The position numbers and the translations under genes were made by a program. From Streptomyces sp. A0958 (GTDB lineage Bacteria; Actinomycetota; Actinomycetes; Streptomycetales; Streptomycetaceae): DNA of 58,680 bases. Shown piece after piece: positions 35,380-43,443 of the stretch (position 1 is its first letter; each line of letters starts with the position of its first letter). The stretch lies in assembly GCF_004795035.1 (NCBI RefSeq), contig NZ_SSBK01000039.1, forward strand, positions 1 to 58,680, in the 5' to 3' direction. Under the pieces are notes generated by a model. It was not told the origin of the DNA. It was given only the letters and a program-made list of their open reading frames with translations, and did not search any database.

Positions 35380-35901
35380 ATGGGGACGAATGGATCGACG
35401 ATGCTCGAGCCGTTACGGCAGGGGCTTCCCCCCATCGATCCCTCAGCCGTCTCCGGATCGGCCACCTGCACACTGCCCGCCCGCTACGAAGCGGTCGGCG
35501 GGGCCAGGCAGTTCACCCGGGCGACCCTGGGGGGCTGGGGCCTGAGCGAGCGTTTCGACGACGTCGCGCTGGTCGTCTCCGAACTGGTCACCAACGCCCT
35601 GCGGCACGCGCTGCCGGCCGACACCCCGCGCGAGTCCCAGGACCCGCCCGTCCGGCTGCACCTGATGCGCTGGACCTCACGGCTGGTGTGCGCGGTACGC
35701 GACCCGAGCCACGCGAGCCCGGTCGCCTCCGAGGCGGCCGACTCCGCGGAGTCGGGCCGGGGCCTGTTCCTCGTGGAGTCCTTCAGCGACTGCTGGGGCT
35801 GGCACCCGTCCCCCGTACTGAGTACGGAGAGCATGGCGAACACGGGCACCCCGCGCGGCAAGGTCGTCTGGGCGCTGTTCCGGCTGGCCGATCCGGTGTG
35901 A
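35380..35901 (+). CDS. ATP-binding protein, anti-sigma factor/serine kinase type (HATPase_c)
   Basis: The protein is 173 residues from the ATG at 35380 with GGGAG upstream; in-frame GTG 35371 is an alternative. The Bergerat ATP site has the N-box ELVTNALRHA near residue 75 and a G2-type SGRGLFLVESFSDCWGW. It resembles the AbaA-like/SpoIIAB-like ATPases found beside WhiJ-type regulators and probably acts by protein-protein contact or phosphorylation. No partner anti-anti-sigma gene is in the window. Confidence 0.85.
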   Translation: MGTNGSTMLEPLRQGLPPIDPSAVSGSATCTLPARYEAVGGARQFTRATLGGWGLSERFDDVALVVSELVTNALRHALPADTPRESQDPPVRLHLMRWTSRLVCAVRDPSHASPVASEAADSAESGRGLFLVESFSDCWGWHPSPVLSTESMANTGTPRGKVVWALFRLADPV

Positions 35902-35964
35902 CGCGCCGGCACACCCCGTAGGAACCGGACCCGAGGGCTGAACACCGCTATGGAGCGGCGGCGT

Positions 35965-36210
35965 TCAGCCCTCGGTCACGAGGTGGTCGAGTTCCCCGGT
36001 CACGAGGTGGTCGAACTCCCCGTCCTTCACGCCGAGCAGCAGCGCCTCTATCTCGGCCGGTGTGTAGACCAGCGCCGGCCCGTCGGGATGGCGCGAATTG
36101 CGCATCGCCACATCTCCGTCGGGCAGTTTCGCGAACTCCACGCAGGAACCCTGGGAGTTGCTGTGTCTGCTCTTCTGCCAGACGACTCCGCGAAGCTCTG
36201 TGGCCGCCAT
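35965..36210 (-). CDS. DUF397 small protein, partner of the WhiJ-like regulator
   Basis: The protein is 81 residues from the ATG at 36210 (MAATELRGVVWQKSRHSNSQGSCVEFA). The DUF397 motif W-x-KS-x-x-SNSQGSCVEFA and the later MRNSRHPDGPALVYTP match the family. These proteins bind or modulate the HTH/DUF5753 regulator. The C-terminus carries a duplicated eight-residue unit (EFDHLVTG then ELDHLVTE) from a 24-bp tandem repeat at 35974-36021. Confidence 0.9.
   Translation of the reverse strand: MAATELRGVVWQKSRHSNSQGSCVEFAKLPDGDVAMRNSRHPDGPALVYTPAEIEALLLGVKDGEFDHLVTGELDHLVTEG
35974..36021. repeat. 24-bp tandem duplication in the 3' end of the DUF397 gene
   Basis: Two copies of a 24-base unit (35974-35997 and 35998-36021) differ at two positions and keep the reading frame, so they add eight residues to the protein. 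Confidence 0.85.
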
Positions 36211-36297
36211 GCCGTTGTACACGTGGTGCACAGGACGCTCCCCGAGTTGCAAGGTGCAAGTGTCAACTGTCTCGGATCATAGCTGTGTTCAATTCCT

Positions 36298-36338
36298 GCT
36301 GCATGAGCGGATGCATGAGCAGATGCACGTGCACGCGC
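36298..36338. promoter_or_regulatory. Inverted copy of the direct-repeat operator, upstream of the DUF397 gene
   Basis: gctgcatgagcggatgcatg-type repeats at 12-bp period end in the 20-mer 36319-36338, which is the exact reverse complement of 35235-35254. It lies about 90-130 bases upstream of the DUF397 start and about 145 bases upstream of the divergent lipoprotein gene, and could control either. Confidence 0.6.
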
Positions 36339-36481
36339 GGTGTTCCCGCGATTACAGCTTCCTCTCAGGAGAGACGTACGAAGGCCCACTTGCGCTCCCG
36401 ATTCGCGGAGTTGACTCATCGGCGGCTCTTGCGACCCACTGGTAGCTTGGACGGCCATTCGTCTTCCAGGGGGAATTCCAC

Positions 36482-36982
36482 ATGTACAAAATCGCACGTA
36501 CCGGCGCAGTCCTCGCCACCGGTCTGCTGACCGCGCTCGCGCTCACAGGTTGCGGGAGCGACGGCGACAAGGGCGACTCGGGCAAGGACTCCGCGGCCAC
36601 CACCACCCCGTCGGCGGGCGGCGACAGCGCCTCGCCCTCCGAGGCGGACGGCGGCGACTCCGCGGGCGGCGCCAAGGCCCTGGAGGGCGCCTGGGCCGGG
36701 CAGACCGACGGCAAGCCGGTGGTGCTCTCCGTCGCGTCGGGGAAGGCAGTCGTCGTCGCCGACTCCCACGTCTGCTCGGGCACCGTCTCGGATCTCGGCA
36801 AGCCGACGCTGGAGCTGAAGTGCGCCGACGGCGACACCGCCCGGACGATGGGGGCCGTCGAGTCCAACGACGGCAAGACCGTCGTCATCTCCTGGGACGC
36901 CGGCGCCAGGGACAAGCTCGGCAAGGCCGACGCCGACGCCCTGAAGAACCTCCCCGACCTGGCGGACCTGCCGACGCCGTGA
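36482..36982 (+). CDS. Small secreted lipoprotein of unknown function
   Basis: The protein is 166 residues. The signal peptide ends in the lipobox ALTGC (Cys near residue 24). A Ser/Asp/Gly-rich linker to about residue 64 precedes a compact domain of about 95 residues starting LEGAWAGQTDGKPVVLSV, with a Cys pair (SHVCSGTV; LELKCADG) that may form a disulfide. I do not recognise a named family. The stop codon is the first unit of an 8-bp tandem repeat. Confidence 0.85.
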   Translation: MYKIARTGAVLATGLLTALALTGCGSDGDKGDSGKDSAATTTPSAGGDSASPSEADGGDSAGGAKALEGAWAGQTDGKPVVLSVASGKAVVVADSHVCSGTVSDLGKPTLELKCADGDTARTMGAVESNDGKTVVISWDAGARDKLGKADADALKNLPDLADLPTP

Positions 36983-37066
36983 CGTCGTGACGTCGTGACG
37001 TCGTGACGTCGTGACGTCGTGACGTCGTGACGTCGGGGCGCCGGCGTCACGGCGTCACGGCGTCAG
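36979..37066. repeat. Two 8-bp tandem repeats carrying the stop codons of convergent genes
   Basis: Seven perfect copies of gtgacgtc (36979-37034) start at the lipoprotein stop (TGA 36980-36982). Three copies of ggcgtcac/g (37043-37066) hold the stop of the convergent FUSC-type gene (TCA at 37055-37057). Each array has TGA on the strand of the gene it ends, in all three frames because of the 8-base period. Confidence 0.92.
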
Positions 37067-39244
37067 ACCCCGGGAGAAGTCCTCCAGCGCTTCGAGCAGG
37101 AAACCGGCGCTGTTGCGCAGGACCGGGTCGGCCACCTGCGCGGCGGCAGGCTCCGGCTCCGCCGCGTCCTCCCCCACCGCCTCCCCGTCCCCGTCCTCCC
37201 GCACCGCCTCCCCGTCCGCCCGGCTCTCCCCGTCCCAGCGCTCCAGCGCCTCCCGCACCGGCGTCCAGTCCGGCACCCGCCGCTCCCGCACCGCCTTCGC
37301 GCCCCGGTCGGTGGCCCGCCGCAGCGCCTCGGCGAACGGGGCGGCCCCCGGTACGGGCGTGGCCCCGCCCCCCGGCAGGTGCGCCTCCATCAGCATCGCG
37401 ACCCGGCCGAGCTGGGCCAGCGCGTGCTGGGCGGCGTCGGCGGCACCGCGCGAGAGGCCGCGGTGGCGCACCGGTTCGTGCTGGGCGGTCGCCACCGCCT
37501 CCTGCCAGGCGACCCGGGCCTCCCGGGTGGCGAGCAGGGCCCGGCGTACGTCGTCGTGGCGGCGCGCGGCCGGGTCGGCGTACTGGTCGACGACCGCGGC
37601 GGCGTACCGGCCGTCCGCCTTCAGCCAGTCACCGAGCCGGCCGCGCAGCCGCGGGGTCTCCCAGGCCGGGTAGACGGCGTACGAGATCATCGCCAGGAGT
37701 CCGCCGACCAGGGTGAGGAGGACCCGCTCGAACTCGGTCTGGGACCAGGCCTCCCCGGCCATGCCGAGCAGGAGGACGACGTACGCGGCGACGCAGGCCT
37801 GGCCGACCGCGTAGCCGGTGCGCATCAGCAGGTACATCAGCAGGGCGCAGACCACCGCGAAGGCGGCGGAGAGACCGGGGCCCGGCTGGGCGGCCTGGAC
37901 GATGGCGGTGGCCACGAACACGCCGACGACGGTGCCGACGAACCGGGCGGCCGAGCGCGCGTACGTCTGGGAGAACTCCGGCCGCATCACCATCACGGCC
38001 GCCAGGGGCGCCCAGTAACCGTGCCCGAACGGCAGGGCGCGCCCCAGCAGATAGCCGACCGCGGCGACGGCGGAGAGCCGGACGGCGTGCCGCAGGATCG
38101 GGGAACCGTGGTGCACCTCGCGGCGCATCGCCCTGATCACGACCGGCACCAGGCTCAGCAGGGTGGGGCGCTGCTGGTGCTCGGAGGGCTGCGGGCCGCC
38201 CCGCCCGGCCTTGATGGCGTCGGCGGCCTCCTCGGCCCCGGCCCGCTCCCCCTTCGTCCCGTCGCCCTCGGCCGCCTCGATCACGTCGGAGAGCAGGGCG
38301 GCCAGCCGGTCGGCGGCGCGCAGCGGCGGGCCGGTGAGCAGGGCCCCGGTGTCGGGGGTCTTCAGCGCGGCGACGGCGGCCGCGGGCAGTCTCACCGGGT
38401 CGCCTTTGCGGATGGCGCGGGCCGCCGCGTCGAGCAGTGATCCGGCGGCGGCCAGCAGCTCGCGGACGCGGTCGCGCTCGGGGCCCTCGGACGGTACGCC
38501 CATGGCCGGGTCGGCGAGCGAGGCGAGCACCGGCCTGATGCGTTCGGCGACCCCGCGTGAGCCGTGCAGTTCGGCGGGGCGGCGCCGGGCCTCGCGCGGG
38601 GTGACGGCGGCGGCCCGGCGCGCGAGCATCAGCGGCGCCGGGTCGAAGTGGGCGACCGGGTCGTGGCGCAGCCGCCGCGCGTAGTCGGCCTCGGCGGCCA
38701 GCGCGTCGGCGAGGGCGTCGCGCTGGGCGCCCCATCTTCGGATCGGGAAGAGCACGATCAGCACCGCCTGGACGATCCCGCCGAACATGATCATCGCGCC
38801 GTGCAGGGCCGCCTCCGCGACGGAAGTGGGCAGGGTGATGGTGACCAGCATGATCGCGACGTTGGACGCGGCGATGATGCCGCCGGTCGGGCCCGCCGCC
38901 CAGGCCAGCCCGGCGAGGAAGGTCCAGAGCACCAGGAGGACCAGGAAGAGCGGCAGATGGGAGCCGGTGACGTAGCCGATGAAGGTGGACAGGCCGAGGC
39001 TGACGCCGGAGATCAGGGCGAGCACGGGCCGGGGGCGCCAGCTGCGCTGGAAGGTGGCGATGGCCGCCTGGAACGCGCCGAACGCGGAGCTGGCGGCGAC
39101 CACGGGTCCGAAGATCGCCAGGCTCACCCCGATGACCAGGGCGAGACCGGCCGCGCCGCGCAGCGCGATCAGCGGTTCGAGGCGCCGCCGCTCGATCGTC
39201 AGGCCGGAGCGGGCGGTCTCCCTCAGCGCCCGGAGCCAGCTCAT
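37055..39244 (-). CDS. FUSC-type membrane protein (aromatic acid exporter/fusaric acid resistance-like)
   Basis: The protein is 729 residues. Two blocks of about five to six membrane helices (residues about 30-180 and 385-520) flank a soluble middle region, and a long soluble C-terminus follows. The second block has LSAVAAVGYLLGRALPFGHGYWAPLAAVMVMRPEFSQTYARSAARFVGTVVG, typical of the FUSC/YccS fold. Such proteins are thought to export aromatic or toxic acids. The final four codons are repeat-encoded. Confidence 0.88.
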   Translation of the reverse strand: MSWLRALRETARSGLTIERRRLEPLIALRGAAGLALVIGVSLAIFGPVVAASSAFGAFQAAIATFQRSWRPRPVLALISGVSLGLSTFIGYVTGSHLPLFLVLLVLWTFLAGLAWAAGPTGGIIAASNVAIMLVTITLPTSVAEAALHGAMIMFGGIVQAVLIVLFPIRRWGAQRDALADALAAEADYARRLRHDPVAHFDPAPLMLARRAAAVTPREARRRPAELHGSRGVAERIRPVLASLADPAMGVPSEGPERDRVRELLAAAGSLLDAAARAIRKGDPVRLPAAAVAALKTPDTGALLTGPPLRAADRLAALLSDVIEAAEGDGTKGERAGAEEAADAIKAGRGGPQPSEHQQRPTLLSLVPVVIRAMRREVHHGSPILRHAVRLSAVAAVGYLLGRALPFGHGYWAPLAAVMVMRPEFSQTYARSAARFVGTVVGVFVATAIVQAAQPGPGLSAAFAVVCALLMYLLMRTGYAVGQACVAAYVVLLLGMAGEAWSQTEFERVLLTLVGGLLAMISYAVYPAWETPRLRGRLGDWLKADGRYAAAVVDQYADPAARRHDDVRRALLATREARVAWQEAVATAQHEPVRHRGLSRGAADAAQHALAQLGRVAMLMEAHLPGGGATPVPGAAPFAEALRRATDRGAKAVRERRVPDWTPVREALERWDGESRADGEAVREDGDGEAVGEDAAEPEPAAAQVADPVLRNSAGFLLEALEDFSRGLTP

Positions 39245-39303
39245 GACCCGAGCCTAGCGGGATTTCCCCTTTTGCCCGAGTTGTCGGACGGATGGCTGTG
39301 GAC

Positions 39304-40470
39304 TCAGCCCCGGATCTCCGGCGCCTTCCCGCCCATTTCGGCCCGGTCGGCCGCTCGGGTGCCGTGGGTCCAGCCGTCCAGGTCGGTGGCGCCCCTGACC
39401 CGGGTGGTCGTCGTCCGGGGGAACATCTTCTCGGCGGTGTCGGTGACCGCCAGATCCCGCGCGGCAAGCACCGGCAGCAGCCCGGAACCGGCGGCCGTCG
39501 CACCGCTCTCGGCGTCGGCCTCGGCCGTGGCGCGGGCGGTGCCGTCGGCCAGCCGGCTGCCGAGGCGCTGGGCGTACGCCATCAGGAAGGATTGCCGGAA
39601 CGTCTTGGTCCGTTTGCGTCCGCCGGCCCGCTGGCCCGCCTCGGCGCGGGTCATCGCCGCGGTGCCCTGCACCAGCAGCGAGGTGTGGAGCAGTTCCACG
39701 GCCTCCAGGTCCGCCTCGAAGCCCACGACCGTGGTGAAGCCGAGGTCGCTGTTCCACACGGCCCGGCAGCGGTTCGCCGAGGCCACCGCGTCGAGCAGGA
39801 TCGCCTTGGCCGTCTCGTACGGGGCGTCCACGCCGATCCGGCACGCGCCCGGCGTGCGGTCGCTGTGGGTACGGGCGGCGAGCAGCGCCTCGTCGATGCT
39901 GTGCCGGGCCATCAGCTCCTGCGCCTTGGCGGAAAGCGCCTCCGCCTCCTCGGGGAAGCCGGTCGCCTCCGCCTTCGCCAGCAGCGCGCGGATACGGGTC
40001 AGCATGCGGGGTTCGCCGGCGACGGGCGGCCGGTACAGGGCCTCGCGCGCCGCGCCGGGCGGGGGCCCGACGGGCTCGATGACCGGCAGGGCGAGCAGCA
40101 GCCGGTAGAGCCCGAGCAGCACGGAGGCGTACGAGAACCGGTCGGGCCGGCCCGGGGTCGGCGGGGCGGGCAGCTCGTCCAGCTGGGACCGCCAGCGCGG
40201 CGGCAGCTCCGCGTAGCGCCGGACCTCGGAGGCGATCAGCCCGGCGGCCAGGCCCGCCGCGTGCTCGTCCAGGTCGCGGCGGACGAGGCGTACGACGTCG
40301 GCGGGCAGCCAGCCGCGCTCCCAGCCCCGCCGGACGAACTCCTCACCCCGGCGCACCAGCTCCGCGTCGGCGTCGGGGGCGGCGGCGAGCAGCGAGGCGC
40401 CGGTGTCGAGACCGGCGTCGCCCTCCGCGTAGAGGGCGGCCGCGAACGCCTGGTCGATCACCGGTTCCAT
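39304..40470 (-). CDS. DUF2786 domain protein
   Basis: The protein is 388 residues from the ATG at 40470. The DUF2786 segment (MLTRIRALLAKAEATGFPEEAEALSAKAQELMARHSID) lies near residues 155-195; the C-terminal half (FRQSFLMAYAQRLGSRLADGT) resembles the DUF7168-type extension of these proteins. The N-terminal 140 residues are helical and unassigned. The function is unknown. It is divergent from the family A polymerase gene. Confidence 0.85.
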   Translation of the reverse strand: MEPVIDQAFAAALYAEGDAGLDTGASLLAAAPDADAELVRRGEEFVRRGWERGWLPADVVRLVRRDLDEHAAGLAAGLIASEVRRYAELPPRWRSQLDELPAPPTPGRPDRFSYASVLLGLYRLLLALPVIEPVGPPPGAAREALYRPPVAGEPRMLTRIRALLAKAEATGFPEEAEALSAKAQELMARHSIDEALLAARTHSDRTPGACRIGVDAPYETAKAILLDAVASANRCRAVWNSDLGFTTVVGFEADLEAVELLHTSLLVQGTAAMTRAEAGQRAGGRKRTKTFRQSFLMAYAQRLGSRLADGTARATAEADAESGATAAGSGLLPVLAARDLAVTDTAEKMFPRTTTTRVRGATDLDGWTHGTRAADRAEMGGKAPEIRG

Positions 40471-40599
40471 GAGGTCAGGGTAGGCGCGGCGGGGTGCGCG
40501 GAATTCATCCACACCCTGTGGATATCGAACGCGCGGCCGACCCGGGGGCGGTCCGCGCCCCGGCCGCCGTTGTCAGTGCCGGGTGCCAGACTCGGTCGT

Positions 40600-42312
40600 A
40601 TGACCGAACGCTGGGCGCTGGCCGTCACGGAGGGCGGGGGCGCGCGGCTCGCCCCGCTGGACCGCACGGGCCTGCCCGCGGGCCCGGTCCTGGCCGAACC
40701 CGACGTGGCGGCGGCCGTCCGCTCCCGGCCGGACGTCACCCGCTGGGTGTGGCGCTCGACGGCCGAGGTCTACCCCCGCCTGCTGGCCGCCGGGGTGCGG
40801 GTCGAGCGCTGTTACGACGTGGAGGTCGCCGAGTCCCTGCTGCTGGGCCACGAGGGCCGGCTCGGCGAGCCCCGCTCCGCCGCGGCCGCCCTGGCCCGGC
40901 TGCGCGGCGGCCCGGTGCCGCCCGACCCGCCGCCCCGGTCCGCGGTGCCCGGCTCCCAGTCCTCCCTGTTCGAACCCCCCTCGGGCCCCGGGCTGCCCTT
41001 CGACGCCCTGGTCGAGGTGTACGCGGCACAGCTCGCCCGCCACGACGCCACGGACCGGCCGGACCGGATGCGCCTGCTGACGGCCGCCGAGTCGGCGGGC
41101 ATGCTGGTCGCCGCCGAGATGAACCGCTCGGGCCTGCCCTGGCGGGCCGACGTCCACCGCGAGGTGCTGCACGAGATCCTCGGCGAGCGGTACGCGGGCG
41201 GCGGCGAGCCCCGCCGGCTGGCCGAGCTGGCCGACGAGGTGTCCGCCGCGTTCGGCCGCCGGGTCCGCCCGGATCTGCCCGCCGATGTGGTGAAGGCGTT
41301 CGCGCAGGCCGGGATCAAGGTGCGTTCGACCCGCCGCTGGGAGCTGGAGGCCCTGGACCATCCGGCGGTCCGGCCGCTCGTCGCGTACAAGAAGCTGTAC
41401 CGGATCTGGACGGCGCACGGCTGGAGCTGGCTCCAGGACTGGGTCCGCGACGGCCGCTTCCGCCCGGAGTACCAGCCGGGCGGCACGGTCAGCGGGCGCT
41501 GGACGACCAACGGCGGCGGGGCGCTCCAGATCCCCAAGGTGATCCGGCGGGCCGTCGTCGCCGACGCGGGCTGGCGCCTGGTCGTCGCGGACGCCGCCCA
41601 GATGGAGCCGAGGGTGCTGGCCGCCATCTCCCGCGACCCGGGCCTGATGGAGGTGGCGGGGCACGAGGGCGACCTCTACACCGCGCTGTCCGACCGCGCC
41701 TTCCACGGCGACCGCGACCACGCCAAGATCGCGCTGCTCGGTGCCGTCTACGGCCAGACCTCCGGGGACGGCCTGAAGAATCTGGCGGCCCTGCGCCGCA
41801 GGTTCCCGCGCGCGGTGGCCTATGTGGACGACGCCGCGAAGGCGGGCGAGGAGGGCCGTCTCGTACGCACCTGGCTGGGCCGCACCAGCCCGCCGGCGGC
41901 CGGGCACGGGGAGGACGGGGAGGCCGGCATCCCGCAGGAGGACGGCGAACCACCCCCGGACGGGCCCGAGCGGGCCGCGGGCTACGGCTTCCTGCCCGGC
42001 TACGCCTCGTCCGACGCCCGGGCCCGCGGCCGGTTCACCCGCAATTTCGTGGTCCAGGGCAGCGCCGCGGACTGGGCGCTGCTGCTCCTGGCGGCGCTGC
42101 GCCGGTCGGTGGCGTCCGCCGGGCTCCGGGCCGAGCTGGTCTTCTTCCAGCACGACGAGGTGATCGTGCACTGCCCGCTGGAGGAGACCGGGGCGGTGGT
42201 GGCGGCGATCCGGGAGGCCGCCGAGCTGGCCGGGCGGACGGCCTTCGGCGAGACGCCGGTGCGCTTCCCGTTCACCACAGCGGTGGTGGAGCGCTACTCG
42301 GACGCGAAGTGA
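40600..42312 (+). CDS. Family A DNA polymerase-like protein (annotated type: bifunctional 3'-5' exonuclease/DNA polymerase)
   Basis: The protein is 570 residues from the ATG at 40600 (MTERWALAVTEGG). The polymerase domain starts about residue 150. The template region SGRWTTNGGGALQIPK, motif A VADAAQMEPRVLA, motif B HAKIALLGAVYGQTSGDGLKN, and motif C FFQHDEVIVHCP are present. Motif A differs from the usual DYSQIELR but keeps the catalytic Asp; motif C keeps HDE. The N-terminal part is too short for a full exonuclease and I see no clear acidic motifs. Streptomyces carries this next to its normal PolA, and the role is unknown. Confidence 0.88.
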   Translation: MTERWALAVTEGGGARLAPLDRTGLPAGPVLAEPDVAAAVRSRPDVTRWVWRSTAEVYPRLLAAGVRVERCYDVEVAESLLLGHEGRLGEPRSAAAALARLRGGPVPPDPPPRSAVPGSQSSLFEPPSGPGLPFDALVEVYAAQLARHDATDRPDRMRLLTAAESAGMLVAAEMNRSGLPWRADVHREVLHEILGERYAGGGEPRRLAELADEVSAAFGRRVRPDLPADVVKAFAQAGIKVRSTRRWELEALDHPAVRPLVAYKKLYRIWTAHGWSWLQDWVRDGRFRPEYQPGGTVSGRWTTNGGGALQIPKVIRRAVVADAGWRLVVADAAQMEPRVLAAISRDPGLMEVAGHEGDLYTALSDRAFHGDRDHAKIALLGAVYGQTSGDGLKNLAALRRRFPRAVAYVDDAAKAGEEGRLVRTWLGRTSPPAAGHGEDGEAGIPQEDGEPPPDGPERAAGYGFLPGYASSDARARGRFTRNFVVQGSAADWALLLLAALRRSVASAGLRAELVFFQHDEVIVHCPLEETGAVVAAIREAAELAGRTAFGETPVRFPFTTAVVERYSDAK

Positions 42313-42326
42313 GGGGCGCGACGAAC

Positions 42327-42411
42327 GGGCCGGAGGGGGACCGGCCCGAGCCGAACCCCCTCCGGCCCGGGCCGTGCGCCCTACGTGCCCCGGGAAGAGA
42401 GCCCGGGGCAC
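42327..42411. terminator. Two hairpins between convergent polymerase and dioxygenase genes
   Basis: GGGCCGGAGGGGG at 42327-42339 pairs with 42356-42368. GTGCCCCGGG at 42385-42394 pairs with CCCGGGGCAC at 42402-42411. Together they would terminate transcription from both sides. Confidence 0.75.
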
Positions 42412-42449
42412 GGGGCGCGGCGGTTACGGCCGCCCGCCGGTCTGCCTGT

Positions 42450-43331
42450 CTACCCGCGTTCCCACAACGCGGGGACATTCGGCGGCTCCCAGCCGGTCAG
42501 GGCGGTGTGAGCCTGCAGACAGCGGTACGCGACCCCGCCGTATGTGACGCGGTCTCCCGCGCGGTAGGCCGTCCCGGCCGCCCAGGTGCCGCCCGGGGTG
42601 GTCGGCGGGTCGGTCGGGTCGGTGGGGGGATCGGTCGGGTCCTTCGGGTCCTGGGCGACGTCGAGGACGAAGTCGAAGGTGCCCTCCTTGCCGGAACCGA
42701 CCGACCGGACGTTCATGAGCAGCGCCGCGTCGTACAGCATGTCGGTGTTGTTGCGCGGCTCGCCCGGGAAGTACAGCTGGGTGGTGAGGATGCCGGAGCC
42801 GGGCGCCTGGGCCTTGACGTGGATGTGCCGGGTGCGGCCGGGGTAGAGCCCCGGCACGATCGTGGTGAGGGTGAAGGCACCGTTCTGGTCGGTGAACTGG
42901 TGGCCGCGGAAGTTGAATCCGCTCATGTCGTACGCGCCGTTGGTGTCCGCCTGCCAGAAGTCGAGCAGCACACCGGGGATGGGCCGGCACGCGCGCCCGA
43001 AGACGTAACCGCTGACGGTCAGCGGCACGCCGGGGGTCGACGAGGTCACCAGGCTGGTGCGGAGCGGGGAGTTGGGCTTGAAGTACGGGCCCTCGATCTG
43101 GTCGTGCGTCGGCTCGTCGCCGTCGTCGCAGTCCGGGGTCGGGGCGAGCGGTCGGCCGCTGTCGCCGGCGTCCCGCGCCAGCGCCACCCCGCCGCCCGCG
43201 AACAGGGGTACGGCGGTGGCCACGAGGGCCGCCTTGAGCAAGGACTTGCGGCTGATCGCCGGGCCGCCGGCGGCTTCTGGGGCGCCTGCGGACCCGTTGA
43301 CCTCGGGTAACTCGGGGGATGCTGGGGGCAT
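42450..43331 (-). CDS. Secreted intradiol dioxygenase-like protein with C-terminal carbohydrate-binding module
   Basis: The protein is 293 residues from the ATG at 43331. The signal region AISRKSLLKAALVATAVPLF looks Tat-like with an RK in place of RR. The dioxygenase core has EGPYFKPNSPLRTSL, GVLLDFWQADTNGAYD (Tyr ligand), FRGHQFTDQNGAFTLTTIVPGLYPGRTRHIHVK (Tyr/His iron ligands) and TTQLYFPGEPRNN. A DPT/PP-rich linker leads to a CBM5/12-like domain of about 45 residues ending PPNVPALW. A secreted Streptomyces dioxygenase fused to such a module is known to act on plant-derived aromatics. The same module is on the neighbouring protease. Confidence 0.9.
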   Translation of the reverse strand: MPPASPELPEVNGSAGAPEAAGGPAISRKSLLKAALVATAVPLFAGGGVALARDAGDSGRPLAPTPDCDDGDEPTHDQIEGPYFKPNSPLRTSLVTSSTPGVPLTVSGYVFGRACRPIPGVLLDFWQADTNGAYDMSGFNFRGHQFTDQNGAFTLTTIVPGLYPGRTRHIHVKAQAPGSGILTTQLYFPGEPRNNTDMLYDAALLMNVRSVGSGKEGTFDFVLDVAQDPKDPTDPPTDPTDPPTTPGGTWAAGTAYRAGDRVTYGGVAYRCLQAHTALTGWEPPNVPALWERG

Positions 43332-43376
43332 GGCCGACTGACTCCTCGGATGGTGGGGAAGGGCACGTGCGGGGGC

Positions 43377-43432
43377 GGGGGCCCGGGGCGACGCTGCCCC
43401 GGGCCCCCGGCTCCTCAATCGCCGGAGGGGCT
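43377..43432. terminator. Strong hairpin plus interspersed repeat between protease and dioxygenase genes
   Basis: GGGGGCCCGGGGC (43377-43389) and GCCCCGGGCCCCC (43396-43408) form a 13-bp stem just after the protease stop. It is followed at 43411-43432 by a further copy of the 22-bp element clustered at 4342-4527. Confidence 0.8.
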
Positions 43433-43443
43433 GGGTGCGGGCT

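Noticed and set aside
39292..42312. A 1006-residue plus-strand frame ending with the polymerase
   Set aside because: The first 436 residues are off-frame to the DUF2786 gene on the other strand; the polymerase has its own ATG at 40600.
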